Positions 27,750 to 40,555 are shown, counted from the stretch's first letter. The stretch is DNA of 64,000 bases from Caldimonas caldifontis (GCF_002930615.1 NZ_PSNX01000011.1:62001-126000), one strand, 5' to 3'. Notes: a model not told the origin generated them from the sequence alone. Translations and numbers: made by a program.

Positions 27750-28928
27750 TCACATGGTCTTGGCCAGCTCGAACACCAGGGCCGATGGCAGGGAGGTCAG
27801 GATGGCGTCACGGCCGACACGCGCCATCGCGGCATGCCCGTAGCCTGACACCTCGAACATGCCGCCCTCTTCGACGATCTCGATGAACACGAAGTCCGGA
27901 ACCTCGCGGGTGACGTCTTCACGCAACTGGTTGAAGCGTTCTCCGCGCAGGATGGATTCGAAGATGATGGCATGCGGCAGGCCCTCGCGGCAGAAGGCCG
28001 ACGCCTCGTCGATGGAGCCGACGAAATCCACCACCAGGCCCATGTGGCGGATCGCCTCGCGCACCTGCACGCGCACCTCGCGCCGGGATGCCACCACCAG
28101 CACGTGACTGCCGGCCAGGGGGCGGGAATTGGCAGATGAGACCGCAAAGCCGGTGTCTTCCTCCGAGACGGTGAGTCCCTGAACCTCGTCATGGATGGTG
28201 CGGGGGAACTCGACCGTCACGGCCGTCGTGACCTCGCCGTCCTGGCGGTCCAGTTCCAGGCCCATGGCCGTCGCCGCCTGCTCGACGAGGCGCCAGCTGA
28301 CATCGTCCAGCGCATGGCCCTCCTGCGGGGCCACTGTGTTCACGAAGGCCTGCCGCCCCTCTTCGTCGGGCGGCGTGTGGTGGAAGCGGCAGACCAGTCG
28401 CGCATGGACCGGCCAGGTCTTCGTGTCCAGCCGCAGCTCGATCGAGCCGCGGGCGTGTGTCACTGCCCAGTCGAGCAAGGTGTTGAGCAGCGAGAACAGC
28501 AGCGCGGGATCGACGATCACCTCCACCGGCTTGAGCACCTGACGGATCTCGATGCCGTGGGATTGCGTCTCCCGGCTGCGGTGCGCCAGCACCCCCTGCA
28601 GCGTCTGGGTGAGGTGCAGCCGTTCGGCGCTCTGACGCACCCGGCCGGAGGCAAAGCGCACGATCTGCTGGCTGGTCATGCCCACCCGACGGGCCCGCTC
28701 CAGCTCATCGCGCAGCATGCGCAGGCTGCGGCGGTCGATCTGGCCGGTGGCAATCAGGCCATGCACACGTTCAAGGGCCGCGCTCAGCGGCGCGGCGATT
28801 TCCTCGCCGATCTGGGTGACCAGTTGATGCCAGCGTTCGGAGGACACAGCAGAGGTTTCTTGCATGGACTGGGGGTGCGGCCGCTGGCGCCCGGCAGGCG
28901 TCGGGCCGGAGAGCTCGGACAGATCCAT
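27750..28928 (-). CDS. degenerate sensor kinase-like protein with pseudo-receiver
   Basis: A 392-residue cytoplasmic protein; ATG 28928 has GGAG 7 bases upstream, whereas the longer frame is low complexity. Residues 33-125 look like a helical dimerisation region without the S-H-E-x-R phosphoacceptor motif. Residues 138-243 resemble a HATPase domain whose N-box reads L-L-N-T-L-L-D-W-A and whose D-x-G-x-G box is missing. Residues 273-392 resemble a receiver domain in which the phosphorylated Asp is replaced by Glu324 and the acidic pair is lost. It likely signals without phosphotransfer. It is divergent from a lipoprotein gene. Confidence 0.65.
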   Translation of the reverse strand: MDLSELSGPTPAGRQRPHPQSMQETSAVSSERWHQLVTQIGEEIAAPLSAALERVHGLIATGQIDRRSLRMLRDELERARRVGMTSQQIVRFASGRVRQSAERLHLTQTLQGVLAHRSRETQSHGIEIRQVLKPVEVIVDPALLFSLLNTLLDWAVTHARGSIELRLDTKTWPVHARLVCRFHHTPPDEEGRQAFVNTVAPQEGHALDDVSWRLVEQAATAMGLELDRQDGEVTTAVTVEFPRTIHDEVQGLTVSEEDTGFAVSSANSRPLAGSHVLVVASRREVRVQVREAIRHMGLVVDFVGSIDEASAFCREGLPHAIIFESILRGERFNQLREDVTREVPDFVFIEIVEEGGMFEVSGYGHAAMARVGRDAILTSLPSALVFELAKTM

Positions 28929-29058
28929 GAGGTCACTCCAGCGGCTTGAGATCGGCATGAGGGGACAGGCGTCCCAGTATTGGAAATGTGACAAATTGCG
29001 TCGATCCCCTGAACAGGGGTCGCGAACCTCCCGGAAGCCGCGGGCGGATAATCGCGGC

Positions 29059-29577
29059 ATGTTGTTCCGTTCCTCCCTGGCCGCGGCCGCCCTGCTGGCC
29101 CTGGGCGCGTGCTCACCCACCCTCGACTGGCGCCAGGTGCGCCCTGAAGGCAGCCCGCTCCAGGCGCTCTTTCCCTGCAAACCCAAGACCCATGCCCGCA
29201 CCGTGGCCCTGGCCGGCGCACAGGTGCGCATGAGTCTGTACGCATGCTCGACCGGGGGGCACACGTATGCCCTGAGTCTGGCCGACATGGGCGACCCGGC
29301 CCAGGTGACGCCGGCGCTGCGCGCCCTGCGCGAGGCCACGGCCAGCAACTTGGAAGCCCGCAACCCGGAGGTGACGTCGCTGCAGGTGCCCGGCATGACC
29401 CCGAACACCGAGGCGGCCCGCATCCGGGTGACTGGCACGCTGCCCGATGGGCAGGCCCTGGTGCAGGTGGCGGGCTACTTCGCCTACGGCACGATGGTCT
29501 ATCAGGTCAACGTGGTCGGCCCCCAACCGCCGGACGACGCAGTGCGCACCTTCTTCGGCGGCCTGCAGTTCCGATGA
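29059..29577 (+). CDS. hypothetical lipoprotein
   Basis: A 172-residue predicted lipoprotein with lipobox L-G-A-C at residues 15-18. The mature part is a single compact domain starting L-D-W-R-Q-V-R-P-E-G-S and ending T-F-F-G-G-L-Q-F-R, a form often seen before MFS genes in Burkholderiales but of unknown function. GATAAT at 29047-29052 is 7 bases before the ATG and no ribosome-binding site is seen, pointing to leaderless translation. Its stop overlaps the MFS start as ATGA, so the two are coupled. Confidence 0.78.
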   Translation: MLFRSSLAAAALLALGACSPTLDWRQVRPEGSPLQALFPCKPKTHARTVALAGAQVRMSLYACSTGGHTYALSLADMGDPAQVTPALRALREATASNLEARNPEVTSLQVPGMTPNTEAARIRVTGTLPDGQALVQVAGYFAYGTMVYQVNVVGPQPPDDAVRTFFGGLQFR

Positions 29578-30848
29578 CACATCCTGCCCCGACGGCCCCT
29601 GGGCTGATGGGAACGCGCCAGGCCCTGGTGCTTTTCCTGGTGTTCGCCTGGGCCTATTTCCTGTCGGCCCTGGTGCGCGCGGTGACCGCCACGCTGGCCC
29701 CCACCCTCACGACCGACCTGGGGCTGAGCCCCGGCGACCTGGGCCTGCTGGCCGGAGCCTACTTCTTTGGTTTTGCGGTGATGCAGTTGCCGCTGGGTCG
29801 CTGGCTCGACCGCTTCGGGCCCCGCCGCGTGCTGGTGGCCTTCCTGGCGGTGGCCGTGGCCGGCTGTGCCGCCTTTGCGCTGGCTGGTGGCTTTGCCGGG
29901 CTCACCCTGGCCCGTGCCCTGATCGGGGCGGGCGTCAGTGCCTGCCTGATGGCGCCGCTCACCGGCTTCCGGCGCTGGTTCTCACCCACCCAGCAGTTGC
30001 GTGCCAACTCCTGGATGCTGATGACCGGCTCCCTGGGGATGCTGGCCTCGACGCTGCCGGTGCAATGGCTGCTGCCGCTGACCGGCTGGCGCGGGCTGTT
30101 CTGGCTGTTGGGCCTGTGCCTGGTGCTGAGCATCGTGGCGCTGTGGTGGCTCGTTCCCCGCGACGAACCCGTGGCGGTGCCCCCACCTGGCGAAGGCACA
30201 GCCCCCCGGGAGGGGTACGCCGCGATCTGGCGCAACCCGAACTTCCGCCGCTATGCCGGGCTGGGATTCGTCAACTATGGCGGCATGATTGCCCTGCAGA
30301 CCTTGTGGATCGGCCCCTGGCTGGTGAATGTGGCCGGCTGGTCGCCCGCGGCCTCTGCCGGCGGATTGTTCATCGTCAACGCCGCGATGCTGGTGACCTT
30401 CCTGACCTGGGGCCTGGTGATGCCTCGACTCCAGGCGCGAGGCTGGAGCGCGGCACGGCTGATCACCGTGGGCGCGCCCTGGAGCCTCGCCGTACTGGGC
30501 ATGAACCTGCTGCTGGGAGTCCACGCGACCGCCTGGGCCTGGGCGCTGTACTGCGTGAGCTGCACCTTCATGGCCCTGGCCCAGCCGCTGGTGGGGCAGG
30601 CCTTTCCCACCCATCTGGCCGGGCGCGCACTGTCCGCCTACAACCTCGTCATCTTTGCGGGTGTGTTTGCGATGCAGTGGGGCATCGGCCTGGCGGTGGA
30701 CCTGGGCCATGCGCTGGGGCTGGACACGCTCAATGCCTATCGTTTGGCGCTCGGGCTCTACGGCCTGCTGGGGGTCTGGGCTTACTGGGGTCATTGGCGC
30801 TCGGCTCGCGAGGCCTGCAGCCCCCCTGCTCAGGTGTCGGCTGAATGA
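29574..30848 (+). CDS. MFS transporter
   Basis: A 424-residue inner-membrane transporter with about 12 hydrophobic segments in two halves. The loop between segments 2 and 3 has the MFS signature as G-R-W-L-D-R-F-G-P-R-R, and segment 4 carries A-R-A-L-I-G-A-G-V-S. A cytoplasmic linker (P-P-P-G-E-G-T-A-P-R-E-G) divides the halves. The substrate is not recognisable. It is coupled to the preceding lipoprotein gene. Confidence 0.88.
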   Translation: MTHPAPTAPGLMGTRQALVLFLVFAWAYFLSALVRAVTATLAPTLTTDLGLSPGDLGLLAGAYFFGFAVMQLPLGRWLDRFGPRRVLVAFLAVAVAGCAAFALAGGFAGLTLARALIGAGVSACLMAPLTGFRRWFSPTQQLRANSWMLMTGSLGMLASTLPVQWLLPLTGWRGLFWLLGLCLVLSIVALWWLVPRDEPVAVPPPGEGTAPREGYAAIWRNPNFRRYAGLGFVNYGGMIALQTLWIGPWLVNVAGWSPAASAGGLFIVNAAMLVTFLTWGLVMPRLQARGWSAARLITVGAPWSLAVLGMNLLLGVHATAWAWALYCVSCTFMALAQPLVGQAFPTHLAGRALSAYNLVIFAGVFAMQWGIGLAVDLGHALGLDTLNAYRLALGLYGLLGVWAYWGHWRSAREACSPPAQVSAE

Positions 30849-30896
30849 CACATTGGCCGGCCGGGATGGGTCGATAATGGATCATCCGTATTTCCC

Positions 30897-31343
30897 ATGC
30901 CTGGTTTTCTCATCATCGCCCATGCTCCGCTGGCCAGCGCCCTGAAGGCCTGCGCGCGGCACACCTTCCCCGACTGCGTCGCGACGCTGGAGGCGCTGGA
31001 CGTGCCAGCCCAGATGAGCGTCGACGAAGTGGAGACGCGCGCGCGCGCGCTGCTTGCGCGTGTGCGCATGCCCGAGGCACTCATCCTCACCGATGTCTTC
31101 GGGGCAACCCCCTGCAACGTGGCCCAGCGCCTGGCCGACGGCGTGCAGGTCAAGGTGGTGGCCGGCGTGAACGTGCCCATGCTGTGGCGCAGCCTGTGCT
31201 ACCAGCACGAGCCCCTGGATGTGCTCGTGGCGCGGGCCGTGGCCGGCGCCAACCAAGGCATCATGCAAGTGGGCCACACCGCCCCGCAGAACCAGGCACA
31301 AGCTCCTGCCCATGCTCACGACCCGCATCACCATCAGCAATAA
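30897..31343 (+). CDS. PTS IIA component, mannose/fructose type
   Basis: A 148-residue EIIA-Man-like phosphocarrier. The active histidine is His9 in F-L-I-I-A-H-A-P-L-A, and the typical L-T-D-V-F-G-A-T-P-C-N motif is present. The C terminus is a Gln/Ala/His-rich tail (A-H-D-P-H-H-H-Q-Q). In proteobacteria this IIA usually serves regulation and not sugar uptake, since no IIBC is present here. It overlaps ptsH by 32 bases. GATAAT at 30873-30878 may be its -10 element. The expected enzyme I gene does not follow ptsH. Confidence 0.9.
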   Translation: MPGFLIIAHAPLASALKACARHTFPDCVATLEALDVPAQMSVDEVETRARALLARVRMPEALILTDVFGATPCNVAQRLADGVQVKVVAGVNVPMLWRSLCYQHEPLDVLVARAVAGANQGIMQVGHTAPQNQAQAPAHAHDPHHHQQ

Positions 31344-31581
31344 GCTCGGCCTGCACGCCAGGGCCTCGGCCAAGCTCACCAAGCTGGCCGGCAGTTTCAA
31401 GAGCGACATCCACCTGAGCCGCAACGGACGGCGCGTGAATGCCAAGAGCATCATGGGCGTGATGATGCTGGCCGCCGGCCTGGGCGCCGAGGTCGAGATC
31501 GAGACGTCAGGCGAGGATGAGCAAGCTGCCATGGACGCGCTGCGCGCGCTCATCGACGACAAGTTCGGGGAAGGCGAGTGA
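31312..31581 (+). CDS. ptsH: phosphocarrier protein HPr
   Basis: An 89-residue HPr. His15 lies in the conserved G-L-H-A-R-A-S-A-K and Ser46 in V-N-A-K-S-I-M-G-V-M-M-L, both phosphorylation sites of the family. The start ATG 31312 lies inside the IIA gene, so translation is probably coupled. HPr passes phosphate from enzyme I to IIA, but the following gene is an unrelated acyltransferase on the other strand. A hairpin follows the stop. Confidence 0.94.
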   Translation: MLTTRITISNKLGLHARASAKLTKLAGSFKSDIHLSRNGRRVNAKSIMGVMMLAAGLGAEVEIETSGEDEQAAMDALRALIDDKFGEGE

Positions 31582-31592
31582 TGACCACCCCT

Positions 31593-31612
31593 CGCCCGTG
31601 AGTACACGGGCG
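31593..31612 (+). terminator. hairpin after ptsH
   Basis: CGCCCGTG (31593-31600) and CACGGGCG (31605-31612) form a perfect 8-bp stem with loop AGTA. A second palindrome of C and G runs follows, but there is no T-run, so termination here would be weak or Rho-assisted. Confidence 0.4.
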
Positions 31613-31685
31613 ATCCCCCGGGGGGATGCGGGCCGGCTTGGGGCGGCCCGGCGCTCGCCCCGCCCTCGTCAACGATGGTTGTTTG

Positions 31686-32528
31686 TCAGGCGCCCAGGAA
31701 ATGCCGGCGGTACTTCGCCGGCAGGTCATCGATGCGCATGAGCATCGGCAGGTCGGCGGTGTTGAAGTCGGGGTCCCAGGCCGGGGCGCCCAGGATCTTC
31801 GCGCCGCAGCGCAGATAGCCCTTGATCAGCGCCGGCGCCTCCACCGTGAGGTCGTGCTGGAGCTCCTCCACCGGCAGCGGCAGGCGCGGCTGCACCTGGT
31901 ACTCGATGGGCGCCAGGTGCGTGTGGCGCAACTGCTCCCACAGGCTGGCCGCATAGTGGCCGCCGTCGCGCATGCTCACACTGGCACAGCCCACCATGGT
32001 GTCCAGGCGGTTGCGCACCATGAATTCGGCCAGCGCCCCCCACAGCGCCAGGATGGCGCCGCCGCTGCGATGCTCCGGGTGCACGCAGGACCGCCCCAGC
32101 TCCACCATGCGCGATCGTAAGGGGCGCAGGCGGGTGAGGTCGAACTCGGTCTCGCTGTACAGCCCTCCGACGCGGCGAGCCGCCTCGGGCGTGAGCACGC
32201 GATAGGTGCCGATCACCGGTCCCGGCTCGCCATCGCGACCTGCCGCGCGCACCAGCAGGTGTTCGCAATAGGGATCGAAGACGTCGATGTCATGGCCAGC
32301 CGGGGACCCCTTGGGCACCGACAGCCGGGCTCCCATCTCTTCGGCAAAGACCTGGTACCTCAGGCGCTGGGCCTCCCGAACCTCGTCTTCATGGCGCGCC
32401 CAAACCACCTCCAGCCGCGCACGGGCAGGTGCCTCAGCGACGACGCGCCCCGGCTCGCTGCGGTGAAGCGACCTCCGCGGGGCTCGGATCTCGGCGATGG
32501 GCAGCGTCGGCAGTGGCAAGTCCCTCAT
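31686..32528 (-). CDS. OlsB-like GNAT N-acyltransferase
   Basis: A 280-residue protein resembling the OlsB/hemolysin-type acyltransferases (PF13444), which acylate ornithine with a 3-hydroxy fatty acid in ornithine lipid synthesis. Visible family features are L-R-Y-Q-V-F-A-E-E-M-G-A-R, D-x-F-D-P-Y-C-E-H-L-L-V, G-T-Y-R-V-L, V-E-L-G-R-S-C-V-H-P-E-H-R and L-I-K-G-Y-L-R-C-G-A-K-I-L-G. ATG 32528 is chosen because GGAGA lies 6 bases upstream. No olsA is adjacent. Direct repeats upstream resemble a PhoB box, which would fit phosphate-controlled lipid remodelling. The exact substrate is inferred. Confidence 0.78.
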   Translation of the reverse strand: MRDLPLPTLPIAEIRAPRRSLHRSEPGRVVAEAPARARLEVVWARHEDEVREAQRLRYQVFAEEMGARLSVPKGSPAGHDIDVFDPYCEHLLVRAAGRDGEPGPVIGTYRVLTPEAARRVGGLYSETEFDLTRLRPLRSRMVELGRSCVHPEHRSGGAILALWGALAEFMVRNRLDTMVGCASVSMRDGGHYAASLWEQLRHTHLAPIEYQVQPRLPLPVEELQHDLTVEAPALIKGYLRCGAKILGAPAWDPDFNTADLPMLMRIDDLPAKYRRHFLGA

Positions 32529-32572
32529 GGTGTTCTCCGGCATGACATGGCCGTGAAGGCTAGGCCGGGACG

Positions 32573-32610
32573 GTGACACCGCCATGACCCCGGGATGACG
32601 TCCGGATGAC
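32573..32610 (-). promoter_or_regulatory. Pho-box-like array of four 11-base repeats
   Basis: Read on the minus strand, GTCAT occurs at 32610-32606, 32599-32595 and 32588-32584, and GTCAC at 32577-32573, each exactly 11 bases from the next. The PhoB box of E. coli consists of 11-base repeats around TGTCA(T/C). The array is about 45 bases before the OlsB-like start. The same DNA also precedes the divergent sensor kinase gene. Confidence 0.55.
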
Positions 32611-32720
32611 GCCCCAACCCCGTCTTCTGGGCAATTCGCCATGCAGGCCCGGGGCTTTCCCCGGGTCCAGGTGTCGGCGGGCATGCTAGGGTTCTCAAAC
32701 ATCCTGTCACACGTTTGCGC

Positions 32721-36425
<3,705 letters not shown>

Positions 36426-36525
36426 GCCGCCGCAAGGCAATGGCCCCGCGGCACCCCGGCAAGAGCCTGGCCCGATACACTGTGACCTGGATTTCCACGA
36501 AGCGGCTGCAGCCGCCCGCCCCACC

Positions 36526-36843
36526 ATGAGCGACGTTCAGCAACGTATCGACGATCTCGTCAAATCCCACCGCGTGGTGCTCTTCATGAAGGGGACCGCC
36601 CAGTTCCCGATGTGCGGCTTCTCCGGCCGCGCCGTGCAGATCCTCAAAGCCTGCGGCGTGAACGACCTCACCACCGTCAATGTGCTGGAGGACGAAGGCA
36701 TCCGTCAGGGCGTCAAGGAATACGCCAACTGGCCCACCATCCCCCAGCTCTACGTCAACGGCGAATTCGTCGGCGGCTCGGACATCATGATGGAGATGTA
36801 CCAGTCCGGCGAACTGCAGCAGGTGCTGGGCACGGCCCAGTAA
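36526..36843 (+). CDS. grxD: monothiol glutaredoxin, Grx4 family
   Basis: A 105-residue CGFS glutaredoxin that carries and delivers 2Fe-2S clusters. Cys30 is in F-P-M-C-G-F-S, preceded by L-F-M-K-G-T. It continues with W-P-T-I-P-Q-L-Y-V-N-G-E-F-V-G-G-S-D-I, the glutathione-binding region. The start ATG 36526 follows the sensor kinase by 100 bases; TACACT at 36476-36481 is a possible -10. ubiX begins 8 bases after its stop, so the two are probably co-transcribed. Confidence 0.96.
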   Translation: MSDVQQRIDDLVKSHRVVLFMKGTAQFPMCGFSGRAVQILKACGVNDLTTVNVLEDEGIRQGVKEYANWPTIPQLYVNGEFVGGSDIMMEMYQSGELQQVLGTAQ

Positions 36844-36850
36844 GGCCGCC

Positions 36851-37417
36851 TTGGCCAGACCCCAGATCGTCGTCGGCCTCACCGGGGCCACGGGTGCCGT
36901 CTATGGCGTGCGGCTGCTGCAGCGCCTGCGTGAGTTGGGCGCGCACACCCACCTGGTCGTCTCGCCGGCCGGGGTGCTCAACGCGCACCACGAACTCGGG
37001 CTGGACCGCCGTGCACTCGAAGCCCTGGCCGACGTGTCCTACGCGCCCGGCGACGTGGGGGCGGCCATCGCCAGCGGCAGCTTCCCCACGGCCGGCATGG
37101 TGATCGCCCCCTGCTCGATGAAGACGCTGGCCGCAGTGGCGCTGGGGCTGTCGGACAACCTGCTCAGCCGCGCGGCCGACGTCACCCTCAAGGAACGACG
37201 ACGTCTCGTGCTGATGGTGCGAGAAACACCCTTCAACCTCGCCCACCTGCGCAACATGACGGCCGTCACCGAGATGGGTGGCATCGTCTTCCCACCGCTG
37301 CCCGCCTTCTACCACCGCCCTGAAAGCATCGACGCCCTGGTCAACGACAGCGTCGAGCGCGTGCTCGCGCTGCTGGGCTTCGGCGGCGCCGCGCCGCGCA
37401 CCTGGCAAGGGCTCTAG
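36851..37417 (+). CDS. ubiX: flavin prenyltransferase UbiX
   Basis: Makes prenylated FMN, the cofactor of the UbiD decarboxylase in ubiquinone synthesis. The 188-residue protein starts at TTG 36851. It has the typical G-L-T-G-A-T-G-A-V-Y-G nucleotide loop, V-V-S-P-A-G, a P-C-S-M-K-T-L-A-A-V segment, D-V-T-L-K-E-R-R-R-L-V-L, V-R-E-T-P and the C-terminal P-A-F-Y-H-R-P. It lies 8 bases behind grxD and converges on the transglycosylase gene. Confidence 0.94.
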   Translation: MARPQIVVGLTGATGAVYGVRLLQRLRELGAHTHLVVSPAGVLNAHHELGLDRRALEALADVSYAPGDVGAAIASGSFPTAGMVIAPCSMKTLAAVALGLSDNLLSRAADVTLKERRRLVLMVRETPFNLAHLRNMTAVTEMGGIVFPPLPAFYHRPESIDALVNDSVERVLALLGFGGAAPRTWQGL

Positions 37418-37421
37418 CGGC

Positions 37422-38093
37422 TCAGCCGCTCGTGGCCTGCGGACTGCCCGAGGGCCCTGGCGCCGGGTCGTACACCCACAGCTTGCGCGCGGCGAATACC
37501 GCGTCCGGGTACTCGGAGCGCCCACGGCTGCCGTTGTAGCGGCCCAGGGCCATGAAAAGGTTGCCCTTTTCCATGTCCAGGTAGTGGCGCAGGATCACGC
37601 AGCCGAAGCGCAGGTTGGTCTGCATATGGAAGAGCTTGGCCGGGTCGCCGTCGCCGATCAGGCGGCTCCAGAAGGGCATCACCTGCATGTAGCCCCGCGC
37701 ACCCACCCGGCTCACCGCGTGCTTGCGGAACGCGCTTTCCACCTGGATGAGGCCCAGCACCAGCGCCTTCTCCAGGCCGGCGCGGGTGGTCTCGTACCAC
37801 AAGGTCTCCAGGAACTCCAGCCGCGTGGTCAGATCCGGCTTGCGCCGCCGCAGACGGTCGCTCATCTCGCCCAGCCAGCGCAGGTAGACCAGGCGATCCT
37901 CGATGCGGGGGAAACTGGGCTTGGGCGGGGCGCTGTTGGCGATCACGGCCGACAGCGCCGAGCGCACCGAATCCGCCAGAGGCTCCTCCACCTGCCCCCC
38001 GGCTCGCGCCGCCTTCGCAGGCACCAGCAGACCCGCCGCGCCGGCCAGCATCAGCCGGCGCCGCCCCGGATGGACACCGCAGCCTGAGGTCAT
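37422..38093 (-). CDS. exported lytic transglycosylase (SLT domain)
   Basis: A 223-residue exported peptidoglycan lytic transglycosylase. The N terminus has [13 protein letters not shown], compatible with a Tat or Sec signal. The catalytic Glu119 is in G-L-I-Q-V-E-S-A-F, followed by [11 protein letters not shown] and A-L-G-R-Y-N-G, the usual SLT motifs. The C terminus is a proline-rich tail. Its ATG overlaps the proS stop, so it is co-transcribed with the tRNA synthetase gene, a pairing common in Burkholderiales. Confidence 0.9.
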   Translation of the reverse strand: MTSGCGVHPGRRRLMLAGAAGLLVPAKAARAGGQVEEPLADSVRSALSAVIANSAPPKPSFPRIEDRLVYLRWLGEMSDRLRRRKPDLTTRLEFLETLWYETTRAGLEKALVLGLIQVESAFRKHAVSRVGARGYMQVMPFWSRLIGDGDPAKLFHMQTNLRFGCVILRHYLDMEKGNLFMALGRYNGSRGRSEYPDAVFAARKLWVYDPAPGPSGSPQATSG

Positions 38094-39835
38094 GCCCCCA
38101 GACGCTGGCGCAGGAAGGCCAGCGCCTCGGACGCCGCCACTGCCGTGGCCTGGGGATCCCGGCGCCCCTGGTATTCCACCTTGCCGTCCTTGAGGCCACG
38201 ATCCGACAGCACCACGCGATGAGGCACCCCGATGAGCTCCCAGTCGGCGAACATCGCGCCGGGACGTTCGCCGCGATCGTCGAGCATCACGTCCACACCC
38301 AGCGCAAGCAACTCGTCATGCAAGCGGTCGGCCGCGGCCTTCACCTCGGCCGAGCGGTCGTAGCCGATGGGACACAGCACCACCGTGAAGGGTGCGATCG
38401 CATCCGGCCACACGATGCCGCGCTCGTCGTGGTTCTGCTCGATCGCCGCGCCGAGGATGCGGGTCACACCGATACCGTAGCAGCCCATCACCATCAGCTG
38501 GGGCTTGCCGTTCTCATCGAGATAGGTCGCGTTCATCGCAGCGCTGTACTTGGTGCCGAGCAGGAACACATGACCCACCTCGATACCGCGCTGGATGGCA
38601 AGCGGTCCTTTCCCATCAGGGGACGGATCGCCTTCAACCACGTTGCGGATGTCGGCCACCAGGTCGGGTTCAGGCAGGTCGCGGCCCCAGTTGACACCGG
38701 TGTAGTGGAAATCGGCCTCGTTGGCGCCGCAGACGAAGTCACTCATGTTTGCCACGGTGCGATCGGCCACCACCTTGACCGGCTGCTTCAGCCCGATGGG
38801 GCCGAGGTAGCCTGGCTTGCAGCCGAAGTGCGCCTCGATCTCGGCGACCGTGGCGAAGCGGAAGCCCGCCTTGAGACCTTCGACCTTGCTCGCCTTGACC
38901 TCGTTCAGGTCGTGGTCGCCGCGCACCAGCAGCAGCCACACCTGGCTGCGCACCACCTCGCCGGCTTCGTTCTTCTCGTCAGTGGCCAGCACCAGCGACT
39001 TCACGGTGCGCGACAGCGCCAGGCCCAGCAGTTCGGCCACGTCGGGGCAGGTGCTCTTGCCCGGCGTGGGCGTCTTCGCCAGCGCCTGCGTGGGAGCGGC
39101 GCGCTCAGCCGTCAGGGCCACCGCCTCGGCCAGCTCGATGTTGGCGGCGTAGTCGGATTGCGGGCAATAGACGATCGCGTCCTCGCCCGTGTCGGCGATC
39201 ACCTGGAACTCGTGTGACGCATCGCCGCCGATCGCACCGGTGTCGGCAGCCACGGCCCGGAACTGCAGGCCCAGCCGCTCGAAGATGCGCACATAGGCGT
39301 CGTACATCTGCTGATAGCTCAGACGCGCCGAGGCCAGGTCGCGGTCGAAAGAATAAGCATCCTTCATCGTGAACTCGCGACCGCGCATGATGCCGAAACG
39401 AGGCCGCCGCTCGTCGCGGAACTTGGTCTGGATGTGATAGAAGTTCTTCGGCAGCTGACGGTAGCTGCGCAGTTCCTGGCGCGCGATGTCGGTGATGACC
39501 TCCTCCGAGGTGGGCTGGATGATGAAGTCACGCTCGTGCCGGTCCTTCACGCGCAGCAACTCCGGGCCCATCTTGTCCCAGCGCCCGGTCTCCTGCCACA
39601 GCTCGGCCGGCTGCACCACCGGCATCAGGAGCTCGATGGCCCCGGCGCGGTTCATCTCGTCACGGATGATGCCCTCCACCTTGCGGATGGTGCGCAGACC
39701 CATGGGCATGTAGTTGTAGATGCCGGCCCCCAGACGCTTGATCAGGCCGGCCCGCATCATCAGCTTGTGGCTCACGATCTCGGCGTCGGCCGGGGCTTCC
39801 TTGAGGGTGGAGATGAAAAACTGGGAGGCTTTCAT
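38090..39835 (-). CDS. proS: prolyl-tRNA synthetase (bacterial type)
   Basis: Class II aminoacyl-tRNA synthetase charging tRNA-Pro. The 581-residue bacterial form includes the long editing insertion (about residues 225-405, with [10 protein letters not shown]). Motif 2 includes [19 protein letters not shown], and motif 3 is G-C-Y-G-I-G-V-T-R. The protein opens [15 protein letters not shown]. It is divergent from rppH over a 123-base gap. The window also encodes a tRNA-Pro at 44.8 kb. Confidence 0.97.
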   Translation of the reverse strand: MKASQFFISTLKEAPADAEIVSHKLMMRAGLIKRLGAGIYNYMPMGLRTIRKVEGIIRDEMNRAGAIELLMPVVQPAELWQETGRWDKMGPELLRVKDRHERDFIIQPTSEEVITDIARQELRSYRQLPKNFYHIQTKFRDERRPRFGIMRGREFTMKDAYSFDRDLASARLSYQQMYDAYVRIFERLGLQFRAVAADTGAIGGDASHEFQVIADTGEDAIVYCPQSDYAANIELAEAVALTAERAAPTQALAKTPTPGKSTCPDVAELLGLALSRTVKSLVLATDEKNEAGEVVRSQVWLLLVRGDHDLNEVKASKVEGLKAGFRFATVAEIEAHFGCKPGYLGPIGLKQPVKVVADRTVANMSDFVCGANEADFHYTGVNWGRDLPEPDLVADIRNVVEGDPSPDGKGPLAIQRGIEVGHVFLLGTKYSAAMNATYLDENGKPQLMVMGCYGIGVTRILGAAIEQNHDERGIVWPDAIAPFTVVLCPIGYDRSAEVKAAADRLHDELLALGVDVMLDDRGERPGAMFADWELIGVPHRVVLSDRGLKDGKVEYQGRRDPQATAVAASEALAFLRQRLGA

Positions 39836-39958
39836 GAGGCGGGATGGAGGCCGGCAGGCGTGATGAAGATCACACCGGACCTGTCAGGGAGCGGCCGGAT
39901 GGTCAGCCGCGCAGGCCGGTGCAATAATGGATTCAACTGAAAAATTCGAGGTCTGATT

Positions 39959-40546
39959 ATGCTCGACCGTGAAGGCTTCCGGCCCAACGTCGGCATCATC
40001 CTGCTCAACCACAAGAACCAGGTCTTCTGGGGCAAACGCATCCGAACCCATTCGTGGCAGTTTCCCCAAGGCGGCATCAAACACGGCGAGAACCCCGAGC
40101 AGGCGATGTACCGCGAGCTCCACGAGGAAGTGGGGCTGAGGCCTGAGCACGTGCGCATCGTCGCACGCACGCGCGACTGGCTGCGCTACGAAGTGCCCGA
40201 GCACTACATCCGGCGCGACGCCCGCGGCCACTACAAGGGGCAGAAGCAGATCTGGTTCCTGCTGCAGCTCACCGGCCGCGACAGCGACATGAATCTGCGC
40301 GCCACCGACCACCCGGAGTTCGATGCCTGGCGCTGGAACGACTACTGGGTGCCGCTGGAGGCGGTGATCGAGTTCAAGCGTGGCGTCTACCAGATGGCGC
40401 TGACGGAACTGGCCCGCTTCCTGCCGCGGCTGCCGCATCACCACAACCGCTACCTGCGCGCCGGGCTGCGTCCGCATGGCCGCGATGAAGCGCGCGATGG
40501 CGCGGTCGCACCTGCGGTCGCGCGGCAGGAGCCGGGCGAAGACTAA
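39959..40546 (+). CDS. rppH: RNA pyrophosphohydrolase
   Basis: Nudix hydrolase that removes pyrophosphate from mRNA 5' ends and starts decay. The 195-residue protein opens [13 protein letters not shown] and has the Nudix box [22 protein letters not shown]. The tail after residue 160 is basic. GAGG before ATG 39959 serves as ribosome-binding site, and AATAAT at 39923-39928 may be a -10. It converges on proB, which ends 9 bases away. Confidence 0.95.
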   Translation: MLDREGFRPNVGIILLNHKNQVFWGKRIRTHSWQFPQGGIKHGENPEQAMYRELHEEVGLRPEHVRIVARTRDWLRYEVPEHYIRRDARGHYKGQKQIWFLLQLTGRDSDMNLRATDHPEFDAWRWNDYWVPLEAVIEFKRGVYQMALTELARFLPRLPHHHNRYLRAGLRPHGRDEARDGAVAPAVARQEPGED

Positions 40547-40555
40547 GGGGCCGGC

